Assembly (NCBI GenBank): GCA_049840795.1
Contig: JASGJK010000030.1
Span: 1-64,000, forward strand
DNA: 64,000 nt
Origin: UPXZ01 sp049840795
GTDB lineage: Bacteria; Bacteroidota; Bacteroidia; Bacteroidales; Paludibacteraceae
Direction of reading: 5' to 3'
The notes below the pieces were generated by a model. It was not told where the DNA came from and did not search any database. It was given only the letters and a program-made list of their open reading frames with translations. The position numbers and the translations under genes are program-made. Shown here piece by piece: positions 27,490 to 35,813 of the stretch; the stretch's first letter is position 1, and every line of letters starts with the position of its first letter.

Positions 27490-27822
27490 ATGAATCAATT
27501 AATCGCCTGCTGCGGATTGGATTGCGAAAAATGCGATGCCCGCATAGCCACTGTCAACAATGATAATGAATTGAGAGAAAAGACTGCTCAAAAGTGGAGT
27601 GCATTAAACAATGTGGAGATTACAGCAGCTATGATTAACTGTATGGGATGCCGTACCGATGGAGCTAAGACATACTTTTGCTGTGAGCTATGCGAAATTC
27701 GTAAATGCGTAAACGGAAAGAGATACAATACTTGTGGTGATTGTGATGAGTTGGATCATTGCAAAAAAGTGGGTGCTATTTTTCAATATACGCCCGAGGG
27801 AAAGGAGAATCTGTTGAAATGA
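27490..27822 (+). CDS. DUF3795 protein
   Basis: This 110-residue protein has Cys pairs throughout: IACCGLDCEKCDARIAT at the N-terminus, INCMGCRTDG, CCELCEIRKC and CGDCDELDHCKK. This fits the DUF3795 family, which probably binds metal. The function is unknown. It lies between the second acetyltransferase and the methyltransferase in the same chain. Confidence 0.8.
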   Translation: MNQLIACCGLDCEKCDARIATVNNDNELREKTAQKWSALNNVEITAAMINCMGCRTDGAKTYFCCELCEIRKCVNGKRYNTCGDCDELDHCKKVGAIFQYTPEGKENLLK

Positions 27823-28622
27823 AAATTGAAAGTAATAAACCCACCCTCTTTGAAAAGACAGACAACAATATCTGGACTGACCCATACATTCAGCAACAAA
27901 TGCTGAAAGAGCATTTGAATCCCGATTCAGACGGAGCAAGCAGGAAACAAGAATCAATCCGAAAGACTGCAAATTTTATCGAGGCTAACTCCAAACCGCA
28001 GGCACGTCTATTGGATTTGGGTTGTGGCCCCGGATTATATACCTCACGCTTTCGGGATAAAGGATATATTGTTACCGGAATAGATTTCAATAAAGCCTCC
28101 ATTGAATATGCCCGGGAGCAACACCCCGATATTTGTTATATCGAAGGAGACGATATAAAGAATTATCCCAAAGGTACATTCGATACGGCAATCATGATTT
28201 ATTGCGATTTGGGTACGCACTCGGATAACGACCGGGATAAACTGTTGCAGAATATTTATGCTTCCCTCAATGAAAACGGCACTTTTATCTTCGATATATT
28301 TACCGATGCGCTTGTCGAAGATAAACGAGAAGGCAGAAGTTGGGACTATCAGCCCGATGGCGGTTTCTGGTATACAAACGAATACCTACTTTTAAGCGAA
28401 ATATTTCATTTCCCCAAAAACAAGGCTTTTGCCTATCAATACAATTTGCTTACAGCAAACAAGCAAAAGCATTTCATTGTATGGGACAGGTATTACTCCG
28501 AAGAAGAAATAACCGAATTACTGAAAACAGTCGGATTCAAAAAAGTTGCAATATACCGCGATATTTTAGAAGGTAACAACTTCACTTCCAATCACGAAGT
28601 ATTTGTTGTAGCAAAGAAATAA
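27819..28622 (+). CDS. Class I SAM-dependent methyltransferase
   Basis: The product is 267 residues from the ATGA overlap at 27819. AdoMet motif I is LLDLGCGPGLYTSRF (about 65-79), motif II is VTGIDFNKASIEYA, and AIMIYCDLGTHSD is motif IV. The C-terminal region (YYSEEEITELLKTVGFKKVAIY) is typical of small-molecule methyltransferases. It is the last gene of the chain that starts with the DHFR-like reductase. The substrate is unknown. Confidence 0.85.
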   Translation: MKIESNKPTLFEKTDNNIWTDPYIQQQMLKEHLNPDSDGASRKQESIRKTANFIEANSKPQARLLDLGCGPGLYTSRFRDKGYIVTGIDFNKASIEYAREQHPDICYIEGDDIKNYPKGTFDTAIMIYCDLGTHSDNDRDKLLQNIYASLNENGTFIFDIFTDALVEDKREGRSWDYQPDGGFWYTNEYLLLSEIFHFPKNKAFAYQYNLLTANKQKHFIVWDRYYSEEEITELLKTVGFKKVAIYRDILEGNNFTSNHEVFVVAKK

Positions 28623-28632
28623 GGATAAATAG

Positions 28633-28757
28633 GTATAGGCGGTTAGACCGCCGGATTATTTCTCTGAATTAAAATGCTTTGGCTCATACTGAACCATCCT
28701 TTTCACTATGGTGTCGAATATTGTCTCCATATTATTAGGCCGATTGTACCTGAATTA
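28633..28757 (-). mobile_element. Remnant of an IS1595-family element
   Basis: GGTATAGGCGGTTAG (from 28633) equals the end of the intact IS1595 element at 61680 (GGTATAGGCGCTTAG). On the minus strand the adjacent bases encode a transposase tail (FRYNRPNNMETIFDTIVKRM, then EPKHFN) that parallels FRYNRRTMMGSIFDLLIKRM in the intact copy. The rest is gone. Confidence 0.7.
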
Positions 28758-28839
28758 CACCACGTCTCAACATGAGAAACGTAAGCAGGAGAAGTCATTT
28801 TCCAAAATTGTCAAGAAGTACAAAGACGATTTTCTATAA
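28753..28839 (+). pseudogene. Orphan C-terminal gene fragment
   Basis: An open frame with no start ends EKRKQEKSFSKIVKKYKDDFL. It directly abuts the IS1595 remnant and is probably the tail of a gene destroyed by that insertion or a later deletion. The family is not recognised. Confidence 0.3.
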
Positions 28840-28874
28840 ATAAGACATCAGAGAGTAATTTCTTTTTGTAATAC

Positions 28875-28906
28875 CGAAACACCCAAAGTTCACCCAACTT
28901 GGGTGT
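28875..28906. repeat. Inverted repeat AAACACCCAA/TTGGGTGTTT
   Basis: A perfect 10-base inverted repeat encloses a 12-base loop. The motif AACTTGGGT in its right half recurs at 29043-29059 as ACTTGGGTAAACTTGGGTGA, just upstream of the HTH gene. It could be a terminator or a set of binding sites for an excisionase-like protein. Confidence 0.5.
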
Positions 28907-29111
28907 TTGCCGTTTTAGGTGGTTTTTAGCGTATAAATACAATATTTCAACAGTGTAGAATGAGGCGGTCTGCTGATTTGTGAATTTTATTTCGCTATAT
29001 ATCAATCATATAATAATTATCTTTAATAAATTCAATATCTTACTTGGGTAAACTTGGGTGATTAGGTCGTTTCGACTTCCGAACTTTGCAGTAAATCAAC
29101 AGGTTGCAAAT

Positions 29112-29366
29112 ATGAAAGTAGTAACAATCGAATCGGAAGCATATAAAAGGCTGGTGCGACAAATAGAATGGATTTATTTCTATGTGAAGAAGCAAGCCAA
29201 AGAGAATGCAGCCCTGAAGCCCAATCCCTCCAAAGTCTGGATCGGCACTAAAGAAGCGGCTAAAATATTGGAGATAAGTCCCATAACATTACAACGGCTA
29301 CGCTCCAATGGAGAAATAATCTATTCCATCGGGGGGGTAAGGCACGCTATACACTTCAAGAAGTAA
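29112..29366 (+). CDS. Helix-turn-helix (excisionase-like) protein, probable frameshift at a G7 run
   Basis: The product is 84 residues from ATG 29112. KVWIGTKEAAKILEISPITLQRLRSNGEIIYS is the HTH_17/MerR-like domain used by Bacteroides element regulators. The normal ending of this family (GGKARYTLQEVNRL) is found in another frame right after a run of seven G at 29334-29340, so the run probably lost or gained a base. Reading through in the corrected frame would run into the next gene. Confidence 0.75.
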   Translation: MKVVTIESEAYKRLVRQIEWIYFYVKKQAKENAALKPNPSKVWIGTKEAAKILEISPITLQRLRSNGEIIYSIGGVRHAIHFKK

Positions 29367-29422
29367 ACCGCCTTATTACCGGACGTGTGGTAAGAAACGA
29401 TAAAAACGAAAGGAGGCAAGCC

Positions 29423-29752
29423 ATGAGTGAGGACGAGGAATTAAGAGGTTTTATGCGGGAGTGGTTTGAACGTTTTATGGGTCGCTTCGACCGATTGGAT
29501 AAGTTTATGGATATCATGAGTGGACGACATAATGTACTAAATGGCGAACGGCTTTTGGATAATCAGGATTTGTGCCAAATGCTGAACGTAAGCAAACGAA
29601 CATTGCAACGTTACCGCTCGGCAGGCGAACTAACCTACATAACTATCCATCACAAGATATTTTACACAGAGAAAAACGTAGAGAAATTTATTCGTGATCA
29701 TTTTTCCAAAGGCGATAGTAATAGCGAAAAAGAATCAGAACCATTGGGTTAG
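29423..29752 (+). CDS. Helix-turn-helix domain protein
   Basis: The product is 109 residues from ATG 29423 (MSEDEELRGFMREWFERFMGRFDRLDKFMD). The HTH_17 domain is LLDNQDLCQMLNVSKRTLQRYRSAGELTYITIHHKIFY. It is paired with the HTH protein upstream. Such pairs are common near the ends of Bacteroides conjugative elements and act in excision or regulation. Confidence 0.75.
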   Translation: MSEDEELRGFMREWFERFMGRFDRLDKFMDIMSGRHNVLNGERLLDNQDLCQMLNVSKRTLQRYRSAGELTYITIHHKIFYTEKNVEKFIRDHFSKGDSNSEKESEPLG

Positions 29753-29826
29753 CTTTTCTGATTTTATGATGTTCATAGCTCTACTATTCACTTTTATGGA
29801 AGAGTTTATCATAGTACTCATTTTTT

Positions 29827-30654
29827 CTAAGGCCAAGTAATTGTTCGATCAGCATAATTAATAATTCCTCTGGTAGCACTTTGCTCAACGAAATTGAACT
29901 TACCATTTTCATTAAGTTCAATTTTCATAACATTCTTCATAACATCTAAAAGCCTTAATCTGTTATCATCCATTATTTTTGGAAAAAAGGCCACATTAAA
30001 CCCATTGCCTCCAAATGGCACACTCGGGTAAATTATTCCCTCAACCATATCGTGAGTAAATACAAGATTAGAATAAGCAGTGGTAAGCATATAGGTACAT
30101 TTATCATTTGCCTGTTTTCCAAAATATGAGCCTATAAATTCAAATAGTAGTTTTGTTCCTTCTCTAAATTCTTCCTGTGTTTGCTCTATAAAATTATCAT
30201 AACCTGCTCCATGCGTTTGATTGTATTCATTGTCTCGAGCCTTTGATGGATCAAATACGAGGACAACATCTACCGGCTCTACCAACTGCCAGCAGCCTAT
30301 TGTTAAAGTTATTTCATCTCCAACATTACCATCTTTACTATTCAATAATTCAATATAGGAAGTAGGCCTATTTTCTGAACAGTAAAACATTTGCTGTAAA
30401 GGCTTGTTTGCTCTTGCATAAGAACTAATATATTTCTCATCAGGATAAGATAAGTCGGCAAATGTTTCATAATTATTTCCATTATTTATGCGTGTTCTAA
30501 AAAACAATTCGTTTGCTTCCAAACGATAAATGATTATTGGAAGTTTCTCAATATTAGATAGTTCAAATAGTACTTGTTCATAATAGTGCCCTTTGGACTT
30601 ACCCAAGCGTTCTATTTTTTTAATAGCTGCATTAACTTTTTCTATGTAACTCAT
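29827..30654 (-). CDS. Hypothetical protein, weakly RES-like
   Basis: The product is 275 residues from the ATG at 30654, behind a -7 element at 30675-30682. LPIIIYRLEANELFFRTR, YISSYARANKPLQQMFYCSE, ITIGCW and IIYPSVPFGGNGFNVAFFP recall the RES fold (NAD-degrading toxins), but the key residues are not clear enough to assert this. It is a single gene next to ardA. No antitoxin-like partner overlaps it. Confidence 0.45.
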   Translation of the reverse strand: MSYIEKVNAAIKKIERLGKSKGHYYEQVLFELSNIEKLPIIIYRLEANELFFRTRINNGNNYETFADLSYPDEKYISSYARANKPLQQMFYCSENRPTSYIELLNSKDGNVGDEITLTIGCWQLVEPVDVVLVFDPSKARDNEYNQTHGAGYDNFIEQTQEEFREGTKLLFEFIGSYFGKQANDKCTYMLTTAYSNLVFTHDMVEGIIYPSVPFGGNGFNVAFFPKIMDDNRLRLLDVMKNVMKIELNENGKFNFVEQSATRGIINYADRTITWP

Positions 30655-30666
30655 ATTCAAATAGGT

Positions 30667-30682
30667 TATCTTTGCAAAGATA
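30667..30682. promoter_or_regulatory. Palindromic promoter TATCTTTGCAAAGATA
   Basis: A 16-base perfect palindrome contains TATCTTTG on both strands. The minus-strand copy (30675-30682) lies 20 bases before the gene ending at 29827. Confidence 0.5.
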
Positions 30683-30694
30683 GGCAATAAAGAG

Positions 30695-30717
30695 CACGGC
30701 TGTAAATAACAGCCGTG
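30695..30717 (-). terminator. Terminator after ardA
   Basis: CACGGCTGT and ACAGCCGTG pair around five bases downstream of the ardA stop. On the minus strand the hairpin is followed by CTCTTTATT. Confidence 0.7.
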
Positions 30718-30739
30718 TAATATTAAAATATTTCAATTA

Positions 30740-31261
30740 TCAACTATGCCGGAAAACGTAACCGTCATCGAACCAGTAGTCAGTCATAAATAAATCGCGG
30801 GCGAACTTTTCATAGTCGAAATAAGTTTTCGCAAATTCCGGCAGGTCGTAGCACTGTTCAACGGTTTCGTAAGCATAATCTTCTTCATCTTTATACGCGC
30901 CCTGAAAGGCATCCTCGAAAGAGGAAATCAGGTCGTTTATATCTTTAGAACTGAGGTCGTGGCTTTCGTGGTTCAGCCAGACTTCAAAAGCCTCTTTGTC
31001 GCCCATATTTTCTATGGCTTCGATAATCTCGAAGATATTATCGGACAGCCAGCTTTCCCCTATAAGAGTATCGGGTATATATTCCCAATCCTGAAACATC
31101 AATTCCGGGTCTTGTTCGTCCTTGTGTAACTCGCGGCAAGCCTCGTAAAATTCGTCTTTATCGGAATAATCCGAAAGGTCTAACCACTTACCGAAAATTG
31201 AACCGTCATTATACTTAGCGTAAGTTCCTACATAAATCCGAGCTTCTGATATATTTTCCAT
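30740..31261 (-). CDS. ardA: ArdA-family antirestriction protein
   Basis: This 173-residue, very acidic protein begins RIYVGTYAKYNDGSIFGKWLDLSDYSDKDEFYEACRELHKDE, the ArdA N-terminal domain, and continues with DWEYIPD and FEVWLNH. ArdA imitates DNA and blocks type I restriction enzymes, protecting an element on entry to a new host. Here it shares the window with a complete type I system, at least if the two elements are separate. Full length. Confidence 0.9.
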   Translation of the reverse strand: MENISEARIYVGTYAKYNDGSIFGKWLDLSDYSDKDEFYEACRELHKDEQDPELMFQDWEYIPDTLIGESWLSDNIFEIIEAIENMGDKEAFEVWLNHESHDLSSKDINDLISSFEDAFQGAYKDEEDYAYETVEQCYDLPEFAKTYFDYEKFARDLFMTDYWFDDGYVFRHS

Positions 31262-31717
31262 AACCTTAATTTTTAATCGGCATCTGCCGGGTTGATTTTT
31301 TATTCAGGTGCATTTCCGGTGTAGGAATTAGGGATGTCAAGTATTCACGGATAAAATACTACCCTGAACTTATATGGTGTGGAGATTTTTTCGGGAACCT
31401 GCAAGGCTTGTGCTTTACTGCCCGTTAAGATTCCGTAAACACCTTTGCGCCATGATAGAAAATAACCCATCGGGCAGCTGCCGTATGTGTTAAGGTGGAA
31501 AATGTAAGAAGCCGGATTTTTAATGCTTACGCCTATGAATGAGGGTACTTATATGGCAAGCGGTTGGCCTACCGTAACCGATAAGGAAGATAAATGGTTG
31601 CCGCTATAAGCAGACGAAAAAGAATCGTAATAGTCTATGGATTGGGAATACCGACCTTATGGGGAAAATAATGTCGTTAATTACTGAAATGCGAACCTTA
31701 TGATATGGACAAAAAAT
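31262..31717. other. Noncoding stretch between ardA and topB terminator
   Basis: About 450 bases lack a convincing gene. Short frames such as MNEGTYMASGWPTVTDKED (near 31536) have no support. The region may hold decayed coding sequence. Confidence 0.5.
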
Positions 31718-31745
31718 AAAGGCATCCGAAGCCTTGCCGGATGCC
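31718..31745 (-). terminator. Terminator after topB
   Basis: GGCATCCG and CGGATGCC (31721-31745) pair around AAGCCTTGC. On the minus strand the hairpin is followed by TTTATTTTTTG, downstream of the topB stop. Confidence 0.75.
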
Positions 31746-31830
31746 CACCACTAAAAGATCAATGTTAAACGACTATTCCGAATCGTAGAGCAAAGTCTTT
31801 CAGTGGCAAATATACGAAAAATAAGAGATT

Positions 31831-33939
31831 TTACTTGGAACATCGTTTTTTGCTACCACCTTTGTTTGGCGGAAACTCAAAGACTGTTTTATAGTCCGCA
31901 TCAAGCTTGACCGCTGCTTCGAAAGCGTTTCCCGTCTTACTGCTTGTGAAACCTTTGATAAGGGCGGTTTTGCCGTTCATTAAAAGGTCTGTCAGCTGTC
32001 CATCCGTCAGTTCCTTTTTAGCAATGGAACGCCACACGGTAAGCCCGCAGTTTTCATTCTGACACTTGGCAACTTTCTGATAGATAACCACATTCCCGCT
32101 CTTGCATTTCGGGCAAGAGCATGACTGGCGGTTATCCTGCCTGTCAAAAGTCATATCCAGCAATTCGGATGTGATCTGCGAAGCATACACCTCTATGGCT
32201 TTATGGAAAGTAGCGGCATCCATTTCTCCCGCAGCGATTTTATTCAGGGCTTGTTCCCATTGCCCTGTCATGGCAACATCGGCTACCTTCTTGTCCTTCA
32301 CAGCCAGATAAACCACTAATCCTTTGTTGGTCGGGACAAGGGATTTCTTTTCGCTTACAATATATTCACGGGAAAAGAGCGTTTCAATAATGGCGGCACG
32401 GGTAGCCGGTGTGCCTATACCGCATTCCTTCATCGCTTCTCGTTCGTCTTCATTCTTTACTTCTTTACCTGCACTCTCCATCGCTGCAAGCAATGAACTT
32501 TCAGTGTGAAGCGGCCGGGGCTTGGTCTGCTTCTCCTGAATTTCGCAATCGCGAACAGATAGGCTATCACCTTCAACGAGGGCGGGCAGAACTGCCGTAT
32601 CGTCCTCGTCGTTTGGCTCGTCCTTAAAATTAAGCACTGACCTCCAACCGGGGACGAGCGTAACGCTTCCTTTGCAGGAAAAGTGTACGCCACCGGCTTC
32701 TAAAGAAACGGTGGTGTTCTCTTTGATGCAACATTCGCCGAAGGCTTCCAACATCCGCCCGGCAACCATATCATAAATAAGCTGTTCATCTTTGGATAAT
32801 CCCGAAGCGGGGTCCTCCGTAATAATCGGCGCATGGTGGTCGGTAACTTTACTGTCGTTCACACTGCGAGTATTAAGCGTAGTGTCAAACCGGCTGTCGA
32901 TATACGCCCCGAAAAGCGGATGCGAACGGAGCATAGCGATCAGGTGCGGTATTTCCTCCAGTACATCTTCGGAAATATAGCGGCTTCCTGTTCTTGGGTA
33001 GCTGATTTTCTTTGCTTCGTATAACGCCTGGGCAATCGTCAGAGTCTTATCCGCTGAAAAACCGTGCTTACTGTTGGCTTCCTTTTGAAGCGTGGTAAGG
33101 TCGTATAGCAAAGGTGGTTCTTGTTTTACCTCTTTACACTCCACACTTGTAACTGTTACCGTTCCTGCGATTTTCACCTTTGCGGTTGCTTCTTCGGAGA
33201 TGGTTCGGATAACGAACTTATCTGCCGAAAGGGCGGGAAATGCCACCGCATTTTTCGCCGTATGTAACTTTAGGCGGAAATAGGTTTGTGGTTTGAAGTC
33301 CTTGTTTTCAAGGTATCGGCTGCAAATAATCGCCAGCGTCGGGGTCTGTACCCTGCCGAGCGACCAGACACCATATCCGGCGGAGATAGAAAGAGCCTGA
33401 CTTGCATTGATACCTACGAGCCAGTCAGCGGTACTGCGGGCTTTTGCCGAAGCATAGAGCTTATCGTAATCGCTGCCCGGACGGAGGGTTTGGAAACCAA
33501 CACGGATGGCACGATCAGTAAGTGAGCTTATCCAAAGCCTTTCAAACGGAAGGGTGCATCCTATATATTCAAATATATAGCGGAATATGAGTTCCCCTTC
33601 ACGTCCGGCATCGGTGGCAACGATGATACTATCCCCACGACTGAACAACTCTTTAATAATCTTTAGTTGCTTCATTACGCCGGGGTCGTTCTTATACTCC
33701 TTGCCTTCTTTTACCTGACGGGGCAACAGCTTAAATTCTGCGGGAAGTATCGGCAGGTTTTCCCGCTGGAATCCTGCAATACCGTAATGCTCCGGCATGG
33801 CAAGCCCTACCAAATGCCCGAAAGCCCACGTTACGGCATATCCGCCGCCCTCCATATAGCCATCTTTTTTGTTGTTTGCACCGACTATGGCCGCTATACT
33901 TTTAGCCACAGACGGTTTTTCTGCAATTATAATTTTCAT
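31831..33939 (-). CDS. topB: DNA topoisomerase III
   Basis: This 702-residue protein has a TOPRIM domain at the start (MKIIIAEKPSVAKSIA ... ATDAGREGELIFRY), the active-site Tyr in ISYPRTGSRYIS (about 310) and VWSLGRVQTPTL. The C-terminal region has CSCPKCKSGN...CQNENCGLTVW, a zinc-binding module. It decatenates DNA. This plasmid/ICE-type TopB is a regular CTnDOT-family gene, with the DUF4099/DUF3945 gene next to it as here. Intact. Confidence 0.95.
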   Translation of the reverse strand: MKIIIAEKPSVAKSIAAIVGANNKKDGYMEGGGYAVTWAFGHLVGLAMPEHYGIAGFQRENLPILPAEFKLLPRQVKEGKEYKNDPGVMKQLKIIKELFSRGDSIIVATDAGREGELIFRYIFEYIGCTLPFERLWISSLTDRAIRVGFQTLRPGSDYDKLYASAKARSTADWLVGINASQALSISAGYGVWSLGRVQTPTLAIICSRYLENKDFKPQTYFRLKLHTAKNAVAFPALSADKFVIRTISEEATAKVKIAGTVTVTSVECKEVKQEPPLLYDLTTLQKEANSKHGFSADKTLTIAQALYEAKKISYPRTGSRYISEDVLEEIPHLIAMLRSHPLFGAYIDSRFDTTLNTRSVNDSKVTDHHAPIITEDPASGLSKDEQLIYDMVAGRMLEAFGECCIKENTTVSLEAGGVHFSCKGSVTLVPGWRSVLNFKDEPNDEDDTAVLPALVEGDSLSVRDCEIQEKQTKPRPLHTESSLLAAMESAGKEVKNEDEREAMKECGIGTPATRAAIIETLFSREYIVSEKKSLVPTNKGLVVYLAVKDKKVADVAMTGQWEQALNKIAAGEMDAATFHKAIEVYASQITSELLDMTFDRQDNRQSCSCPKCKSGNVVIYQKVAKCQNENCGLTVWRSIAKKELTDGQLTDLLMNGKTALIKGFTSSKTGNAFEAAVKLDADYKTVFEFPPNKGGSKKRCSK

Positions 33940-33974
33940 TTTAACATTGATTTTTTAGTGGTTGATAAATCAGA

Positions 33975-35531
33975 TTACATTTTACGCCCTTTTCCTTTCT
34001 TGGGAACAGCAGGGGATTGTTGTTGCTTTTGCTCTTTTTTCTCCGCCTGCTTCTCGGTAGGCTGCGATTGACCTTTCTTTAGCGGCTCGGTCGAATGCTT
34101 GGTCGCTTCGTTGGTCTTACCCTCGTTATTGACCGCTACTTGTGTTTTGCTTTCAGCGGCGGGTTTCACATTCTGTCCGGCGACAGCCTGTTTTGCTTCG
34201 ATAGCCCGTACCTGATCGGGATGCTTGCTGCTATGGCGAACTTTACCTTTGCTTTCGTCAATCCATACCCATGCGTTGTACTTCTGTCCTTTCTGGTCGG
34301 TAGCTTCCACTTTCTGCGCTCCTGAAGCATCCGCCTGTTGTTGCTTGGGCTTTTGTGCCTGCATGCCTTCGACAAAAACAGGTTCTTTATTGCACAGCAT
34401 GGTAAAATCTTCCCGGCTTAGCTGCACGCCGCCCTGTTTGGAGTAAACCCATATCTCGCCGAGCTTGCGGGCTTTGGGTATCTTCTGTTCTTCTCCCGCT
34501 TTTTCACCCTGCTTGGCTTGGCGGTTTTGGTTAAACTGCTGGCGTTGCTCATCGCTGAACTTAAAGTCGAAGTTTTTGTTTGAAGCGTTGAACTGCACGA
34601 AGCGGGAAATTTTCATAGGTTGTTCGCTTTGCTTGACTTTCTTATCCATACCCTCAATCCAGACGGCTTTACCCTCTTTTAATCCCTGCTGCTGTTCGGG
34701 AGAAAGCGGAGTGTTTTTCAAGGTCTGCGGGATATAAATATCCTTCAATGCTACCGCCTCAAAACGATTCGTCATTTTATCGAGGGAGATAAGCGAGGGT
34801 ACTTTCTCGCCTCCGGCTATGGGTTCAAGGTCGAACACACGCCCGCCGTGTCCTGTCTTTTGGAACTGTTCTTTGTCCTGCTCGGTAAAGACAATCCCCA
34901 TAAAAGGTTTCTCAAAATCGGGCTGTTCCTGTTTGGGGTGGGTAACGATTTTGATGCCGTCCTCCTGCTTCTCCAACGATAAGCGGGCTTGCATGAGAAG
35001 CTCCTGCCCGTCAATCACCGGTTTTATTTCAACTAATCCGGGCGACTTATGCCCGTAAACCATTGCTTTGAGGGCATCCTGCAATTTATCGCCGGAAAGA
35101 CCTAATTTTTCTACCTCTTTCCAGTCGAGCTTATTCAGGTCTAAAGGTTGAAACCTGCCTGTAAGTTCTACCTGTATCTGCACCTTCATATCACCGTCAA
35201 ATTTGACGCGGTACGGGTCAAGCACTTTGTCGGTGTGGTCGATACGGATAATTTTGTCAAGGAAAGCCGCGACTTTATCGACGGCTGACACGCTGACGGC
35301 ATACACTCCCGTATGCGAAGGGTGTTTGAACTGCGCCGCAAACTTCTTAAAGAAATTCTCCAACGCATTGCCGTTGGTGTCAATCTTCATAAACTGGTCG
35401 GCATTCTCTTTGGTGGGATTGACGGTTTTCAGCTTGCTGTCCTGTTCCCCTGCGATGACTTTCAGTTTGCCATCTTCGCCCTGCATCAGTAAGACTTTAG
35501 GCTCTTCATTTTTGACTTTACTTTCGTCCAT
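33975..35531 (-). CDS. DUF4099/DUF3945 conjugative-element protein
   Basis: This 518-residue protein has an N-terminal DUF4099-like region (about 50-130, NFFKKFAAQFKHPSHTGVYAVSVSAVDKV) followed by repeated DUF3945-type units (MGIVFTEQDKEQFQKTGHGGRVFDL, KDIYIPQTLKNTPLSPEQQQGLKEGKAVWIEGM, GEIWVYSKQGGVQLSREDF). It ends in a Q/K-rich low-complexity tail with KKGKGRKM. It is upstream of topB in the same direction with a 35-base gap. Conserved in Bacteroides elements; function unknown. Confidence 0.85.
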   Translation of the reverse strand: MDESKVKNEEPKVLLMQGEDGKLKVIAGEQDSKLKTVNPTKENADQFMKIDTNGNALENFFKKFAAQFKHPSHTGVYAVSVSAVDKVAAFLDKIIRIDHTDKVLDPYRVKFDGDMKVQIQVELTGRFQPLDLNKLDWKEVEKLGLSGDKLQDALKAMVYGHKSPGLVEIKPVIDGQELLMQARLSLEKQEDGIKIVTHPKQEQPDFEKPFMGIVFTEQDKEQFQKTGHGGRVFDLEPIAGGEKVPSLISLDKMTNRFEAVALKDIYIPQTLKNTPLSPEQQQGLKEGKAVWIEGMDKKVKQSEQPMKISRFVQFNASNKNFDFKFSDEQRQQFNQNRQAKQGEKAGEEQKIPKARKLGEIWVYSKQGGVQLSREDFTMLCNKEPVFVEGMQAQKPKQQQADASGAQKVEATDQKGQKYNAWVWIDESKGKVRHSSKHPDQVRAIEAKQAVAGQNVKPAAESKTQVAVNNEGKTNEATKHSTEPLKKGQSQPTEKQAEKKEQKQQQSPAVPKKGKGRKM

Positions 35532-35813
35532 AATTAACTATGTTTTATTCTGCATTATTATTAATGCAGAACGAAAGTAATCCTATCTAATGGGTTGAGA
35601 GCAAGGTTTTAAGGTGGTGGATGCTTGTGTCCAGGGTTGTCTATGGCGTTTTTGAAAATTGAGATATTTTTCACCTTCTAATTTTGGGTGTTTAAGTCAG
35701 ATTATACACCATTTGCTGAACTGGTTTAGCTGTAATGATATACTGATTATGTATGAAAACGAAGGCGCTTTGCTTCTGGGAAGCAACAACATAGATGCCT
35801 GCAAATAACTTAC
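35532..35813. other. 282-base leader region before the RT gene
   Basis: No gene. It contains the divergent promoter area of the DUF3945 gene and, at 35769-35785, a TTGCTTC-TGG-GAAGCAA hairpin 28 bases before the RT ATG. Several defence RTs need an RNA encoded beside them, so this is where one would be looked for. Confidence 0.4.

Noticed and set aside
26006..28622. Integron gene-cassette array
   Set aside because: Genes overlap by ATGA with no attC sites between them and no integron integrase nearby.
35532..35813. Retron msr/msd region
   Set aside because: No long inverted repeat pair a1/a2 or branching-G context was found, and the RT motifs are of the Abi/UG type.
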